Source of the DNA: Beduinella massiliensis
GTDB taxonomy: Bacteria > Bacillota > Clostridia > Christensenellales > Aristaeellaceae
Length of the DNA stretch: 64,000 nucleotides
Assembly (NCBI RefSeq): GCF_900199405.1
Contig: NZ_LT963430.1
Span: forward strand, 372,001 to 436,000
Reading direction: 5' to 3'
Part shown: in pieces, positions 51,060 to 61,250 of the stretch
Layout of the letters: each line of letters starts with the position of its first letter
Numbering within the stretch: position 1 is the stretch's first letter
Made by a program: the position numbers and the translations under genes
Notes under the pieces: model-generated
What the model was told of the DNA's origin: nothing
Database searches by the model: none
Seen by the model: the letters and a program-made list of their open reading frames with translations, nothing else

Positions 51060-52307
51060 TTATTGGAGTACAATCTCCTCGTCCGGCCGTTCGCCGCTTT
51101 GTTCGCGCACGGGGCGCAGCTTCAGATCCTCAAAGGACTCGGGCAGGTCAAAGCGCACGTTGAGCGCATAGGTATCGTTTCCGAAACGCCGGAGGCCGCC
51201 GTCCAGATTCGGCAGCGCTGCGCCGTCCGCGACGAGCAGATAATTGCAGACGTAGTCGTCTTCGGCATTGTAATCGCCAACCCACGATTGGTACCAGCTC
51301 GGCGGCGCGGTGATTTCGACCTCGCCAGAGATATCTATGTCTGACTTTTTCAGCGAGGCTTTGGCGCTGTACGCGTCAAAGGCGGCGCTGCCGGCAAGCG
51401 CGTTGGTTTGACCGTTCACGTCAAGCGTCAGCGGAAGCTGCAACATGCCGCGGTTCTCGGGCTGCAAGACATACGCGCGATGCACGCCCTTTTCATCCTG
51501 AAGAACGGCTTCGCTGCCGTAATGAAGGGTAAAGACGAGGTCGAGCTTTTCATTTTCTGCGGCTCCCTCGGGCAGAAGGACCTCCTGATAGCCGCGTCGG
51601 GTGTGCCCGTCCACCCACTCATAATCGCTATCCACGATCGTGAGCACCGTTCCGTCTGCGAGATCCGCGCCGTCTCCGAGCGAAAACCAATCGTACCAGG
51701 CGAAGCCGACCGCATGCCGGGCCATCCAGTCGGCGACCTGCTTCAGCTGGTCGTTGTCGCAGTACGGGACTGCCTCAGCATAGGTCTCGCCAGGCTCCTC
51801 TCTTTCCCACACGTCAAAGCCTGTGGGCGGCTCTTCCTGGAAGCCTACGCCTAAGTCGGGAGTCGTCAAGGTATAGGTATAGTACAGACGATTTCCGTCG
51901 CAATAGGACTGATCGAGGGTCATCTTGAACGAGCGTCCGTACTGCCGGGCTAAGAGCTTTTCCCGATCTGTGGCGGCCTCGGCGAGGGGATCTTCGGCTT
52001 CAGGCGCGCGAACCGACAGTGTGATGCCCACGTCGCTGGCCGCCTCGTCGAGGCGCAGCAGCCGCTCCCCGCTGCTGTCCTTCGCCTGCGTGCCGAACTG
52101 GCCGAACAGGCCCAGTCCTGCCGCCAGCGCGAAGCCACCGAGCGCGAGAGAGAACGCGACGACGCATGCGAACGCCAGGGTAATCTTTGTTTTCATGATC
52201 TGTTTTCCTCCTCTGATCTGTTTCAGCACCGCCTGCTGTTCCGCCTGCGAGAAATCGGCCCCGGAAAGGCAGGCCTTCAAGGCACGTCTGAGCTCTTCAT
52301 CCTTCAT
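51060..52307 (-). CDS. Anti-sigma factor, membrane-anchored
   Basis: 415 residues. The N-terminal ~36 form a cytoplasmic, sigma-binding-like helix region. One membrane helix (about 40-62) and a large extracytoplasmic domain follow, the plan of RsiV/DUF4179-type anti-sigma factors. It overlaps the upstream ECF sigma gene by 11 bp, the usual coupling. The extracellular domain would receive the signal; the ligand is unknown. Confidence 0.82.
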   Translation of the reverse strand: MKDEELRRALKACLSGADFSQAEQQAVLKQIRGGKQIMKTKITLAFACVVAFSLALGGFALAAGLGLFGQFGTQAKDSSGERLLRLDEAASDVGITLSVRAPEAEDPLAEAATDREKLLARQYGRSFKMTLDQSYCDGNRLYYTYTLTTPDLGVGFQEEPPTGFDVWEREEPGETYAEAVPYCDNDQLKQVADWMARHAVGFAWYDWFSLGDGADLADGTVLTIVDSDYEWVDGHTRRGYQEVLLPEGAAENEKLDLVFTLHYGSEAVLQDEKGVHRAYVLQPENRGMLQLPLTLDVNGQTNALAGSAAFDAYSAKASLKKSDIDISGEVEITAPPSWYQSWVGDYNAEDDYVCNYLLVADGAALPNLDGGLRRFGNDTYALNVRFDLPESFEDLKLRPVREQSGERPDEEIVLQ

Positions 52308-52824
52308 CCAAATCCCACCTTTCCAACGTCTTCTTTAATCGCTGTTGGGCCTTTTCGAGCCGTCTGTACACGCTGGACGGGCTCAGCGCCAGTGCCCCAG
52401 CTATTTCGGATACGTCCAAGTCCTGATAGTAGCGCAGCAGGACGACCTCGCGATACTTCCCCGGTAACGACTGGACGGCCGCGAAGAGGCGTTTGTCTTC
52501 GTCGTTTACCTCGTTCGCCGCGTCAGGAAGCATTTCCGGGGTCACGTGTCTGTCCACATAGCGGGACCATTTTGCGCGCCGCTGATCCCGGCAAAGGTTA
52601 ACAGCAATACGCGCGAGCCACGCCTTTTCACTGCCGTCGCTCTTGGCGCGTAGAGCGTCCATCTTATAATAAGCTTTGATGAACGTTTCCTGCGTAACAT
52701 CCTGCGCAAGCTGTGCGTCGCCGAGCATAGCGGTGCAAAGGCCCACAAGCATGCCGCCGTAGGCACGCATCATTCGGCAAAGTTTCGCTTCTCGGGCCTC
52801 GTCAGGTGCCTTGACGCTCTCCAT
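52297..52824 (-). CDS. ECF-type RNA polymerase sigma factor
   Basis: 175 residues: region 2 (about 20-90, with GDAQLAQDVTQETFIKAY) and region 4 (about 115-165, with LPGKYREVVLLRYYQDLDVSEIAGALALS). It directs polymerase to an extracytoplasmic stress regulon when the overlapping anti-sigma protein is inactivated. The start follows AGGAGGGGAGG. I could not find a convincing -35/-10 pair of the ECF type upstream. Confidence 0.92.
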   Translation of the reverse strand: MESVKAPDEAREAKLCRMMRAYGGMLVGLCTAMLGDAQLAQDVTQETFIKAYYKMDALRAKSDGSEKAWLARIAVNLCRDQRRAKWSRYVDRHVTPEMLPDAANEVNDEDKRLFAAVQSLPGKYREVVLLRYYQDLDVSEIAGALALSPSSVYRRLEKAQQRLKKTLERWDLDEG

Positions 52825-53176
52825 CCGCCTCCCCTCCTTTACCTATAAGACGGAAAAAAGCAGGGCGATTTCGCGCAGCGCCACAAGTTTTTTCCGGCAC
52901 GAAACGGGGAAAGCGGTCGGACGGGCAAACGGAACGGCCGATGTCTTTTTTCATCTGTGCCTGTATAAAAGGAAAATATTTTTAGCATACTTTCTTCAAC
53001 AAAAGGGCGGGCCGAAGCGTCTGTATAGAGAATCGGAATCAGACCTTTTTGTCCTCCCTTGACAGGGGGGCCCACATGTTCTACAATGAAATAAACTAGG
53101 AATCGTATCGATTTTTGTCGCCAAACGGCGTCTTTGAGATTCCTGGCCGTAACAGAAGGGAGGAGGGAACGCGCGC
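52825..53176. other. Intergenic region between sigma and Ig-like protein genes
   Basis: 352 bp without a credible gene. It contains the ribosome site of the sigma gene near its left end, a sigma-A promoter (53059-53087) for the plus-strand gene, and AT-rich stretches that may hold the sigma operon promoter. No strong hairpin is seen. Confidence 0.6.
53059..53087 (+). promoter_or_regulatory. Promoter of Ig-like membrane protein gene
   Basis: TTGACA (53059-53064), 17-bp spacer, TACAAT (53082-53087). Confidence 0.8.
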
Positions 53177-55552
53177 TTGCGTTCCTGCATTGCTATGAGA
53201 AGCAGGTCTATTGGATGGGGGCTTGTGCTGGCGCTCGTAATGGCGCTGCTGCTGGCCCTGCCTGCGTCGGCGGCGGACTACGACCCCATCACCACGTCTT
53301 CCGCGTGCGTGCCCAAGACGCTGGTGGAGCCGGGCGAGGTGGAAGTCACCATCAAGGTGTACAACGGCGGGGAAGAGGACATGCAAAGCCCCATGACGCT
53401 GTACGATCCGGATGGAAACGCCGTCAGCGATTTCACCGATGTCACGCTCAAAGCGAAACAGTCCCAGAGCTGGAACGGCACGTGGAACGTCACCAAGGAA
53501 CAGATGGAGGAGGGGAAGCTTCGCTTCGCGCTGCGCTACGAGCTCTCGGCGGGCGAGGGGGACCCCGTTCAGGTCAACAAGACCATCGCGGTCGCCATTC
53601 AGCAGGACGCGCCCACGCCCAAGCTTACGGCGAGCTACTCCGTGACGCCCAACCCCGCGCAGGCGGGGCAGGAGGTCGTGCTTACCTACACGCTGTCCAA
53701 CACGGGCAACGTCGCGGTGACCAACGTGCAGATCACCAACACGAAGCTGACCAACGACAAGATCAACGTCAGCCGCATCGAGCCGGGCGACAAGGTGACG
53801 CGCGAGTATACCTATACGATGGGCAAGAAAAAGGTGACGTTTAAGCCGAAGGTCACCTACCGCGCCGAGGGCTCGGACAAGGTGCTCACCATCGCCAACA
53901 TGGCCCAGAAGACGCTGGAGGTCGCGACGGGCGGCCTGGATCTCACGCTCACGGGCGAGAACGTCACGGGCGTAATGCCCGGCGACAAGGCGAAACTGGT
54001 GCTCAAGCTCAAGAATACCGGCAACATCACCTACACCGGCATGCAGATCACGGACAGCGTGCTGGGCGTGATCGAATCGGGCCTGGAGATCAAGCCCGGC
54101 GAAGAAAAGACGGTCGAAAAGGAATTCACCGTGCAGGAATCCGCCGACCACTCGTTCACGGTGACGGGCGACAGCAGCGCGGGCGGCACGATTGAAAACG
54201 CGTCCAACAAGGTGAGCGTCGTCGCGCTGGACACGGACCGGGCGCTGAACCTAGAGGTCACGGCGCAGGCCGGGCAGACGGTCATCCGCGACAAGCCCGC
54301 GACGGTCGCCTTCGCGGTGACGGTCAGGAACATCGGCACCGTGGACGGAGCGAATATCGACTTGTACCAGGGCAAGACGAAGGTGGCGACCATCGAGTCG
54401 CTGCCCGCGGGCGAGGAAGCGCAGATCGTCCGCGAATTCACGGTCAGCATGGAAGGCACATTCCAGTTTACCGCCGTGTACAAATTGCAGGTGGAGGGGC
54501 AGGAGGAGGCGGTCGAGCAGCGGTTCAGCTCGCCTGAGCTCATGATCGCCTACGTGGCGCCCACGGCGGAGCCCGTGACCCCGCCGCCGACCATCGCCCC
54601 GATCGTGACCCTCGAGCCGGAGCCGACGGCCGCCCCTGAGAAGACGGGTTCCATCGGCTTGACGATCCTCTACGTGGTGGCGGGCCTGCTCGTCGTGGCG
54701 CTGGCGGCGGTGCTGGTGCTCATCCTCGCGGGCAGGCGCAAATCTTCCGGCACGCACGCCGCGGCGATGGACGGCTTTGAACGCGGCGGGAGCCGCAGAT
54801 ATACCAGCCGTCCCGGCGCGCAGCGGCGCAGGCGCCCGCAGCGCGAGCGCGTGGACCTCGGCGACGTGGAGCGCGAGGACTGGGGCGAGGACGCCCGTGA
54901 GGCGCAGGCGCTTGACGCGTCCGTGGAAGAGGAAGCGGACGAAGGCTCGGAAAGGCCGCAGCGCGGACGCACCCGGCCCATTGAGGACGCCACCGGCCGG
55001 CAGCCGGAGGACGGCGAGGCGGAAGCCGAAGCGGACGATGACGCGCAGGCATCTGCGGCGGACGAACCGGGCTCTGACGGGGCGGAGGAAGACGAGGACG
55101 ACTACGACGAGGAGCCGGCGCGTCCGGCACGGGAAAGGACGGCGCTGCGCGCCGGAAAGCAGGGCGCGGCGAAGGAAAAGAAGGGGCTCTTCGGCGGTCT
55201 GTTCGGAAAGAAGAAGTCTGCGGACGACTTTATCGACGACTACGAGGACGATTACGAAGAGGAAGGCGCGGAGCAGCCTGAAACGCCGCCGGAGGACATG
55301 GACAAGACCGTGCTCTACGACCGTGAGCTGCTCAGCCGCATCCGCGAGAGCGCCAAAAAGGAAGGCGAACTCAGCGAGCAGGACAAGCTGCTCATGCAGG
55401 GCGGCACGGGCAGCTACCGGCTGACCCGCAGCGAGCCGAAGGCGATTCCGGCGAAAAAGACGGACGACGAATGGCTGGACGACGGCCCGTACGAGGAAGA
55501 CCCGTATGAGGACGGGGAGCCGGACGCGAAGCGCGGCCGCCGCAGAAAGTAA
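53177..55552 (+). CDS. Membrane-anchored multi-Ig-like protein with acidic cytoplasmic tail
   Basis: 791 residues: Sec signal (about 7-33), then four beta-sandwich CARDB/DUF11-like repeats (about 35-135, 140-250, 255-350, 355-465), recognisable by NTGN and NIGT turns. A Pro/Thr-rich linker and one membrane helix (about 490-515) follow. The ~270-residue tail is extremely acidic, with basic patches such as KEKKGLFGGLFGKKK and repeated DDYEDDYEE. The extracellular part looks like a spacer or adhesin stalk. The tail is on the cytoplasmic side and matches nothing I know. The start is TTG 53177 because GGAGGG lies 9 bases upstream; ATG 53195 is too far. Confidence 0.8.
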   Translation: MRSCIAMRSRSIGWGLVLALVMALLLALPASAADYDPITTSSACVPKTLVEPGEVEVTIKVYNGGEEDMQSPMTLYDPDGNAVSDFTDVTLKAKQSQSWNGTWNVTKEQMEEGKLRFALRYELSAGEGDPVQVNKTIAVAIQQDAPTPKLTASYSVTPNPAQAGQEVVLTYTLSNTGNVAVTNVQITNTKLTNDKINVSRIEPGDKVTREYTYTMGKKKVTFKPKVTYRAEGSDKVLTIANMAQKTLEVATGGLDLTLTGENVTGVMPGDKAKLVLKLKNTGNITYTGMQITDSVLGVIESGLEIKPGEEKTVEKEFTVQESADHSFTVTGDSSAGGTIENASNKVSVVALDTDRALNLEVTAQAGQTVIRDKPATVAFAVTVRNIGTVDGANIDLYQGKTKVATIESLPAGEEAQIVREFTVSMEGTFQFTAVYKLQVEGQEEAVEQRFSSPELMIAYVAPTAEPVTPPPTIAPIVTLEPEPTAAPEKTGSIGLTILYVVAGLLVVALAAVLVLILAGRRKSSGTHAAAMDGFERGGSRRYTSRPGAQRRRRPQRERVDLGDVEREDWGEDAREAQALDASVEEEADEGSERPQRGRTRPIEDATGRQPEDGEAEAEADDDAQASAADEPGSDGAEEDEDDYDEEPARPARERTALRAGKQGAAKEKKGLFGGLFGKKKSADDFIDDYEDDYEEEGAEQPETPPEDMDKTVLYDRELLSRIRESAKKEGELSEQDKLLMQGGTGSYRLTRSEPKAIPAKKTDDEWLDDGPYEEDPYEDGEPDAKRGRRRK

Positions 55553-55568
55553 GAGGACAACGCATTTA

Positions 55569-55604
55569 GCGCGCCGCAGCAAAACTGCGGCGCGCTTGCG
55601 TTTT
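55569..55604 (+). terminator. Terminator after Ig-like protein gene
   Basis: GCGCGCCGCAG pairs with CTGCGGCGCGC around CAAAA, followed by TTGCGTTTT. Confidence 0.82.
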
Positions 55605-55737
55605 GGGCGCGCGGGGACAAGTCGCACAAAAAAGACCGCAAGATGTCTGCTTGCGCAAAAGGCCTGGTTGCAATACAATGAATGTGTTTACGGGCGCGCA
55701 CGCGCGGCTCACCCCCCTGTACGCGGCGCGCGAAAAA

Positions 55738-55746
55738 TGGTATAAT
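55738..55746 (+). promoter_or_regulatory. Extended -10 promoter of DUF2461/PMM/tkt operon
   Basis: TGGTATAAT (55738-55746), with a weak -35. Confidence 0.6.
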
Positions 55747-55810
55747 GCGCATGTTTGGGCTGCCGCCGCGCAGGCGTCGGAGCGGCCTATCATACGGAAG
55801 GAGGCGCGGC

Positions 55811-56512
55811 ATGTTTGAGGGGTTTCCGCAGGAAATGATCGGATTTCTGCTGTCGATCCGCTTTAACAACAGCACGGCATACTTTCAGGAGCATCGCGCG
55901 GAGTACGAGCGCTATGTGAAGCGCCCGCTGTACGCGCTGTGCGAGGCGCTCACCCCGGTGATTCAGGAGATCGACCCGGAGCTGGACACGCGGCCCTCGG
56001 GCGTCTGTTCCCGGCTCCGGCGCGACACGCGCTTTTCGCGCGACAAGTCGCCCTACCGCGACCACGTATGGATCGGCTGGCGCTGCGCGGGCGAGCCGCG
56101 CAGCGAGATCTTCGGCCTGTACTGGGACGCATATCCCGAGTCGAGCAGCTGGGGATGCGGCGCGTATGCCGCCAACAAGCCCGTGATGGACGTGCTGCGC
56201 GCGCGGATGCTGAGCCATCCGGAGGAAATGCTGGCGATCCTGAACGCGGAGGACTTCGCGGGCCGCTTCGTGCTCGAGGGGCCGGACTATAAAAAGCTCG
56301 CCGTCCCGGAGGCGCTGCCCGAGCAGCTCAAACCCATCTACAACAAGAAGGGCTTTTACTTTCATCAGGCCACGAATCCGGAGGAAGACCTCTCGCTCAT
56401 CTTCTCCGGCGAGATCGTGGAGCGGCTCCGTCGCGACCTGCGCGCGCTTGCGCCGCTGTACCATTACATGCGCAGGATGCAGTCCATGGTGCCGGGCAGG
56501 CAGCAGGACTGA
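55811..56512 (+). CDS. DUF2461-family protein
   Basis: 233 residues. The N-terminal FLLSIRFNNSTAYFQEHRAEYERYV and the central RLRRDTRFSRDKSPYRDHVWIGW are hallmarks of DUF2461 (TIGR02453). No biochemical function is established. GGAAGGAGG sets ATG 55811. It lies 22 bp before the phosphomannomutase gene, probably in one operon. Confidence 0.88.
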   Translation: MFEGFPQEMIGFLLSIRFNNSTAYFQEHRAEYERYVKRPLYALCEALTPVIQEIDPELDTRPSGVCSRLRRDTRFSRDKSPYRDHVWIGWRCAGEPRSEIFGLYWDAYPESSSWGCGAYAANKPVMDVLRARMLSHPEEMLAILNAEDFAGRFVLEGPDYKKLAVPEALPEQLKPIYNKKGFYFHQATNPEEDLSLIFSGEIVERLRRDLRALAPLYHYMRRMQSMVPGRQQD

Positions 56513-56534
56513 AATAAGACCGGGAGGTTACGAC

Positions 56535-58040
56535 ATGCACGAGGAATGGCTTTCCCTGAAGAGCGGTACGGACGTGCGCGGCGACGCGGTGGCGCGCGAG
56601 GGGCACCCCGCCGTGCTGACCGAGGCGGCGGCGCGCGCGCTGGGGGCGGCGTTCATCCGCTTCCTGCGAAGCAGCGGCTGCGCGAAGGAACATCCGGTCG
56701 TCGCGGTCGGGCGCGACTCGCGCGTGACGGGCGAGCCGCTCGCGCTGGCCGCCGCGCAGGGCCTGACGGCGGCGGGTGCGAAGGTGCTCTCCTGCGGGCT
56801 TTGCACGACGCCCGCGATGTTCATGACGACCGTGACGGAGGGCTTCATGGCCGACGGCGCGGTCATGATCACCGCCAGCCACCACCCCTGGTACCGCAAC
56901 GGGCTCAAGTTCTTCACCGCGCGCGGCGGGCTCGTGGGCGCGGACATCGAGGCGATGCTGCGGGACGCAGAGGACGTGCCGGAGGGCCCCGCAGACGCGC
57001 GGGAGATCGACTTCCTTTCCGTCTACGCGGGGCAGCTCGCGGCGTGGGTGCGCGGCGCGCTCGGCGGCGGGGAGCGTCCCCTTTCCGGCCTGCACGTTGC
57101 GGTGGACGCGGGCAACGGCGCGGGCGGGTTTTACGAGCGGCTGCTGCGGGAGCTGGGCGCGGACACGCGCGGCAGCCAGTACCTGGAGCCGGACGGGCGC
57201 TTCCCGAACCACATTCCCAACCCCGAGGACGAAGCGGCGATGCACGCCGTCTCGCGCGCGGTGAAGGAAAGCGGGGCGGATCTGGGCGTCATCTTCGACA
57301 CGGACTGCGACCGCGCGGCCATCGTGGATTCCGCGGGGCGCGAAATTAACCGCAACCGCCTGATCGCGCTCATCTCGGCCATCCTGCTCAAGGAGCGCCC
57401 GGGCATCACGGTCGTGACGGATTCGGTCACCTCTTCCGGGCTCGCCGCGTTCATCCGGGAGCGCGGCGGCGCGCATCACCGCTTCAAGCGCGGCTACCGC
57501 AACGTCATCGACGAGGCGGTGCGGCTGAACGAGGCGGGCGTGGACTGCCCGCTCGCCATCGAGACGAGCGGCCACGCGGCGCTGCGCGAAAACTATTTTC
57601 TGGACGACGGCATGTACTTGGTGACGCGGCTGATCGTCGCAGCCATGCAGAAAAAGGCCGCGGGCGGCGACATTGGGGACTTCATCGCCGGGCTTTCGGA
57701 GCCCGTGGAGGCCCGCGAGGTGCGCATCGACATCACCGCGCCGGACTTCCGCGCGGCGGGGCAGCGCGCGGTCGAGGCGTTTACCGCCTACGCGCCCGCG
57801 CACGGCGGCCGCCTCGCGCCGGACAATTACGAGGGCGTGCGCGTGTCGTTCGACCTGGACGGGAAGACGGACGCCGGCTGGGTGCTCGCGCGCCTTTCGG
57901 TGCACGATCCGGTGCTGCCGGTCAACTGCGAGTCGGACGTTCCGGGCGGCGCCCGAAGGATGCTGGGGCTGCTGCTGGACGCGCTTTCGGACTGCGAAGG
58001 GCTCGACCTTTCGCCGCTCAGGCGGACGATAACGGCATAA
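56535..58040 (+). CDS. Phosphomannomutase/phosphoglucomutase
   Basis: 501 residues of the alpha-D-phosphohexomutase family. The phospho-Ser115 loop is ITASHHPWY, the metal-binding loop DTDCDRAAI, the sugar-binding loop ETSGHAAL, and a C-terminal domain binds phosphate. It interconverts hexose 1- and 6-phosphates for cell-wall or glycogen precursors. The metal loop reads DTDCDR instead of the common DGDGDR. GGGAGG precedes ATG 56535. It lies between DUF2461 and transketolase genes. Confidence 0.9.
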   Translation: MHEEWLSLKSGTDVRGDAVAREGHPAVLTEAAARALGAAFIRFLRSSGCAKEHPVVAVGRDSRVTGEPLALAAAQGLTAAGAKVLSCGLCTTPAMFMTTVTEGFMADGAVMITASHHPWYRNGLKFFTARGGLVGADIEAMLRDAEDVPEGPADAREIDFLSVYAGQLAAWVRGALGGGERPLSGLHVAVDAGNGAGGFYERLLRELGADTRGSQYLEPDGRFPNHIPNPEDEAAMHAVSRAVKESGADLGVIFDTDCDRAAIVDSAGREINRNRLIALISAILLKERPGITVVTDSVTSSGLAAFIRERGGAHHRFKRGYRNVIDEAVRLNEAGVDCPLAIETSGHAALRENYFLDDGMYLVTRLIVAAMQKKAAGGDIGDFIAGLSEPVEAREVRIDITAPDFRAAGQRAVEAFTAYAPAHGGRLAPDNYEGVRVSFDLDGKTDAGWVLARLSVHDPVLPVNCESDVPGGARRMLGLLLDALSDCEGLDLSPLRRTITA

Positions 58041-58080
58041 ACGCGACAGAGAAGACGGACAAGAGAAAGGGAGTTTTGAA

Positions 58081-60063
58081 ATGACACCGATGGACAAGCG
58101 CTGCATCGACACCATCCGCGTGCTGGCGGCGGACACCGTGCAAAAGGCCAAATCCGGCCATCCGGGCGCGCCGATGGGCATGGCGCCCATGGCCTACGCG
58201 CTGTGGCAGAAGGAAATGCGCCATAACCCCAAGAACCCGAGCTGGCAGAACCGCGACCGCTTCGTGCTCTCCTCCGGCCACGCCTCGGCGCTGCTCTACA
58301 CGCTGCTGCACCTGTACGGCTACGGCCTGACGATGGACGACCTGAAGCAGTTCCGTCAGTGGGGCTCCAAGACCCCCGGCCACCCCGAGTACCGCCATAC
58401 CGCGGGCGTGGAAACCACGACCGGCCCGCTGGGCCAGGGCGTGGCGAACGCCGTCGGCTTCGCGATGGCCGAGGCGCACCTGGCGGCGAAGTTCAACCGC
58501 CCGGGCTATGAGATCGTGAACCACTATACCTACGCGGTCTGCGGCGACGGGTGCATGATGGAGGGCATCTCCTCCGAGGCGGCTTCGCTGGCGGGCACGC
58601 TGGGCCTTGGCAAGCTGATCCTGCTGTACGACGACAACGAGATTTCCATCGAGGGCGACACGGACATCGCCATGCGCGAGGACGTGCCCGCGCGCTTTAG
58701 CGCCTACGGCTGGCACGTGCAGAAGGTTTCGGACGGAAACGACGCGGACGAGATCGCCGCGGCGGTCGAGGCGGCGAAGCAGGACGCGCGCCCCTCGCTG
58801 ATCGTGGTGCCGACGGTCATCGGCTACGGCTGCCCGGCCAAGGCGGGCAAGGCGAGCGCGCACGGCGAACCGCTGGGCGAAGAAAACCTCGCCGCGACGA
58901 AGGCGTTCCTCGGCATGCCGCAGGAGAGCTTCGCCGTGGAGGACGCGGTCTACGCGCACGCGGCGGAAAAGATCGCCCAGGGCGCGCAGGACGAAGCCGA
59001 ATGGGACGCGCTGTTTGCCCGCTACGCGGCGGAATATCCGGAGCTCGCGAAGGAATGGGCGCTCTGGCACGCGGACAAGCTGCCGGTCGACATCGAGGCG
59101 GAAGCGGACCTGTGGCGGTACGAGGGGCCGGCGGCGACGCGTGCGACCTCCGGCACGGCGCTCAACAAGCTGAGCCAGATGGTGCCCAACTTCTTCGGCG
59201 GCTCCGCCGACCTGGCGCCCTCCAACAAGAGCGACATCAAGGGCGCGGGCGACTTCTCCAGGGAGAATTACGCGGGCGGCAACATCCACTTCGGCGTGCG
59301 CGAGCACGCGATGGCCGCGATCTGCAACGGCATCGCCCTGCACGGCGGGCTTCGCGCCTACGCGGCGACCTTCTTCGTGTTCAGCGATTACATGAAGAAC
59401 GCTATGCGCATGAGCGCGCTGATGAAGATTCCGGTCACCTACATCCTCACGCACGATTCCATCGGCGTGGGCGAGGACGGCCCGACGCACGAGCCGGTGG
59501 AGCACCTGGCGGGCCTGCGCGCGGTGCCGGACCTGCTGGTCTTCCGCCCTGCGGACGGCAAGGAGACTACCGCGGGCTGGGAGGTCGCGCTGCAAAACGG
59601 CCTGCCGACCTGCCTGGTGCTCACGCGCCAGAACCTGCCGCAGTACGAGGGCAGCGGCAAGGCGGCCCTGAAGGGCGGCTACGTGCTCGCGGACAGCGAG
59701 AAGGCGACGCCGGACGTGATCTTGATGGCCTCCGGCTCCGAGGTGGAGCAGGTGATGGGCGCGCGCGAGCTGCTGCGCGCAAAGGGCGTGGACGCGCGCG
59801 TGGTGTCGATGCCCTGCATGGAGCTGTTCGACGCGCAGGACGCGGCCTACAGGGAGCGCGTGCTGCCCTCCGCCGTGCGCGCGCGCGTGGCGATGGAAGC
59901 GGGCGTTTCGATGCCCTGGTATAAGTACGTCGGCATGGACGGCGCGGTGATCGGGCTGGATCACTACGGCGCTTCGGCTCCGGCGAAGGTACTGTTCGAG
60001 CAGTTCGGCTTCACGGCCGAGCACGCCTGCGAGGAAGCGCTGCGGGTGCTGGGCAGGTCATAA
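58081..60063 (+). CDS. tkt: Transketolase
   Basis: 660 residues, the full-length bacterial form. The thiamine-diphosphate motif runs [13 protein letters not shown]...DDNEIS, the N-terminal [10 protein letters not shown] and the [15 protein letters not shown] segment are active-site elements, and the C-terminal domain is complete. It transfers two-carbon ketol units in the non-oxidative pentose phosphate pathway. GGGAG precedes ATG 58081, 40 bp after the mutase stop, with no terminator between. Confidence 0.96.
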   Translation: MTPMDKRCIDTIRVLAADTVQKAKSGHPGAPMGMAPMAYALWQKEMRHNPKNPSWQNRDRFVLSSGHASALLYTLLHLYGYGLTMDDLKQFRQWGSKTPGHPEYRHTAGVETTTGPLGQGVANAVGFAMAEAHLAAKFNRPGYEIVNHYTYAVCGDGCMMEGISSEAASLAGTLGLGKLILLYDDNEISIEGDTDIAMREDVPARFSAYGWHVQKVSDGNDADEIAAAVEAAKQDARPSLIVVPTVIGYGCPAKAGKASAHGEPLGEENLAATKAFLGMPQESFAVEDAVYAHAAEKIAQGAQDEAEWDALFARYAAEYPELAKEWALWHADKLPVDIEAEADLWRYEGPAATRATSGTALNKLSQMVPNFFGGSADLAPSNKSDIKGAGDFSRENYAGGNIHFGVREHAMAAICNGIALHGGLRAYAATFFVFSDYMKNAMRMSALMKIPVTYILTHDSIGVGEDGPTHEPVEHLAGLRAVPDLLVFRPADGKETTAGWEVALQNGLPTCLVLTRQNLPQYEGSGKAALKGGYVLADSEKATPDVILMASGSEVEQVMGARELLRAKGVDARVVSMPCMELFDAQDAAYRERVLPSAVRARVAMEAGVSMPWYKYVGMDGAVIGLDHYGASAPAKVLFEQFGFTAEHACEEALRVLGRS

Positions 60064-60197
60064 AGAAAAGTGGACGGGCGTGGGGCGCTGCCCCGCGACC
60101 CGCTCAAGGGGCGGGCCTCTTGGTCGTTCCTTCCGGGGATCTCGTGCAGGCGGATGCTCATTTTGCGCGAAATCCCCGGATTTTTGTCGTCTTTTGG

Positions 60198-60226
60198 TTG
60201 ACAAAAAAACTTTATGATGGTAATAT
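60198..60226 (+). promoter_or_regulatory. Promoter of ABC-2 exporter operon
   Basis: TTGACA (60198-60203), 17-bp spacer, TAATAT (60221-60226) with an extended TGG. Confidence 0.8.
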
Positions 60227-60275
60227 ATCTTTCCTTGTCTTGTAACGAACGCTTTTTTGTGAAGGGGGGATTGAC

Positions 60276-61250
60276 GTGATCGAGCTTTCGGGGATCAACA
60301 AGACGTTCCGGGTGGCCCGCCGGGACGCGGGCTTCGGCCGGGCGGTCAAGGCGCTGTTCCACCGCGAGTACACGCGGATCGAGGCGCTGCGGGACGTGTC
60401 CTTCAAAATCGGGGACGGCGAGATGGTGGGCTACATCGGCCCCAACGGCGCGGGAAAGTCCAGCACCATCAAGGTCATGAGCGGCATCCTGACGCCGGAC
60501 AGCGGAACATGCGTGATCGACGGCCGGACGCCCTGGAAGGAGCGCCGCGAGCACGTGGCGCACATCGGCGTGGTGTTCGGCCAGCGGAGCCAGCTCTGGT
60601 GGGACGTGCCCGTGATCGACAGCATGGAGCTGCTGCGCGACATCTATCGCGTGGACGAAAGGACATTCCGGCGGAATCTGGACGAGCTGACGCAGATGCT
60701 GAACCTTTCGCAGATCCTCAGGACGCCCGCGCGCCAGCTCTCGCTGGGCCAGCGCATGCGCTGTGAAATCGCCGCTTCGCTGGTGCACAGCCCGCGCATC
60801 CTCTTCCTGGACGAGCCGACGATCGGTTTGGACGCCGTCTCCAAGCTCGCGGTGCGCGACTTCGTGCGCCGCATCAACCGCGAGCGCGGCACCACCGTCA
60901 TCCTCACCACGCACGACATGCAGGACATCGAGGCGCTGGTCGAGCGCATCCTGCTCATCGGCAAAGGGCGCATCCTGCTGGACGGCTCGCTGGAATCGCT
61001 GAAGGCGCGCTATTCGCAAAAGCGCACCCTCACGATCACCTACGGCACGGGCGCCGTCGTGCCCGTGCCGGGCATGCGGGTGCTGAGCGACGAGCAGGGC
61101 CGCGCCGCGGTGGAGGTGGACACGCAGACGCTCGCCGTCTCCGGGGCGATCGAGGCGATCTCGCGCACGGCGGAGATTCAGGACCTTTCCGTGACCGGCT
61201 CCTCTGCGGAGGAAATGGTCGCGCGGCTCTACGAGGACTTCCACATATGA
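60276..61250 (+). CDS. ABC-2 exporter ATP-binding protein (COG4586-like)
   Basis: 324 residues. Walker A GPNGAGKSS (55-63), signature LSLGQRMRCEIAASL, Walker B ILFLDEPTIGLD and switch His in TTHDMQDIE. The N-terminal extension and length fit the COG4586 class that works with two permeases of the COG4587 and COG3694 classes, which follow here. GTG 60276 follows GAAGGGGGG. The stop overlaps the first permease (ATGA). Cargo is not known. Confidence 0.92.
   Translation: MIELSGINKTFRVARRDAGFGRAVKALFHREYTRIEALRDVSFKIGDGEMVGYIGPNGAGKSSTIKVMSGILTPDSGTCVIDGRTPWKERREHVAHIGVVFGQRSQLWWDVPVIDSMELLRDIYRVDERTFRRNLDELTQMLNLSQILRTPARQLSLGQRMRCEIAASLVHSPRILFLDEPTIGLDAVSKLAVRDFVRRINRERGTTVILTTHDMQDIEALVERILLIGKGRILLDGSLESLKARYSQKRTLTITYGTGAVVPVPGMRVLSDEQGRAAVEVDTQTLAVSGAIEAISRTAEIQDLSVTGSSAEEMVARLYEDFHI

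Noticed and set aside
52825-52960. ECF-type autoregulated promoter (AAC ... CGTC) upstream of the sigma gene
   Set aside because: CGTC near the -10 position and AAC/GAAAT elements exist but no pair has the required spacing.
58018-60024. 668-residue open frame antisense to transketolase
   Set aside because: A shadow of the tkt coding strand; no motif, no promoter, and tkt itself is unmistakable.
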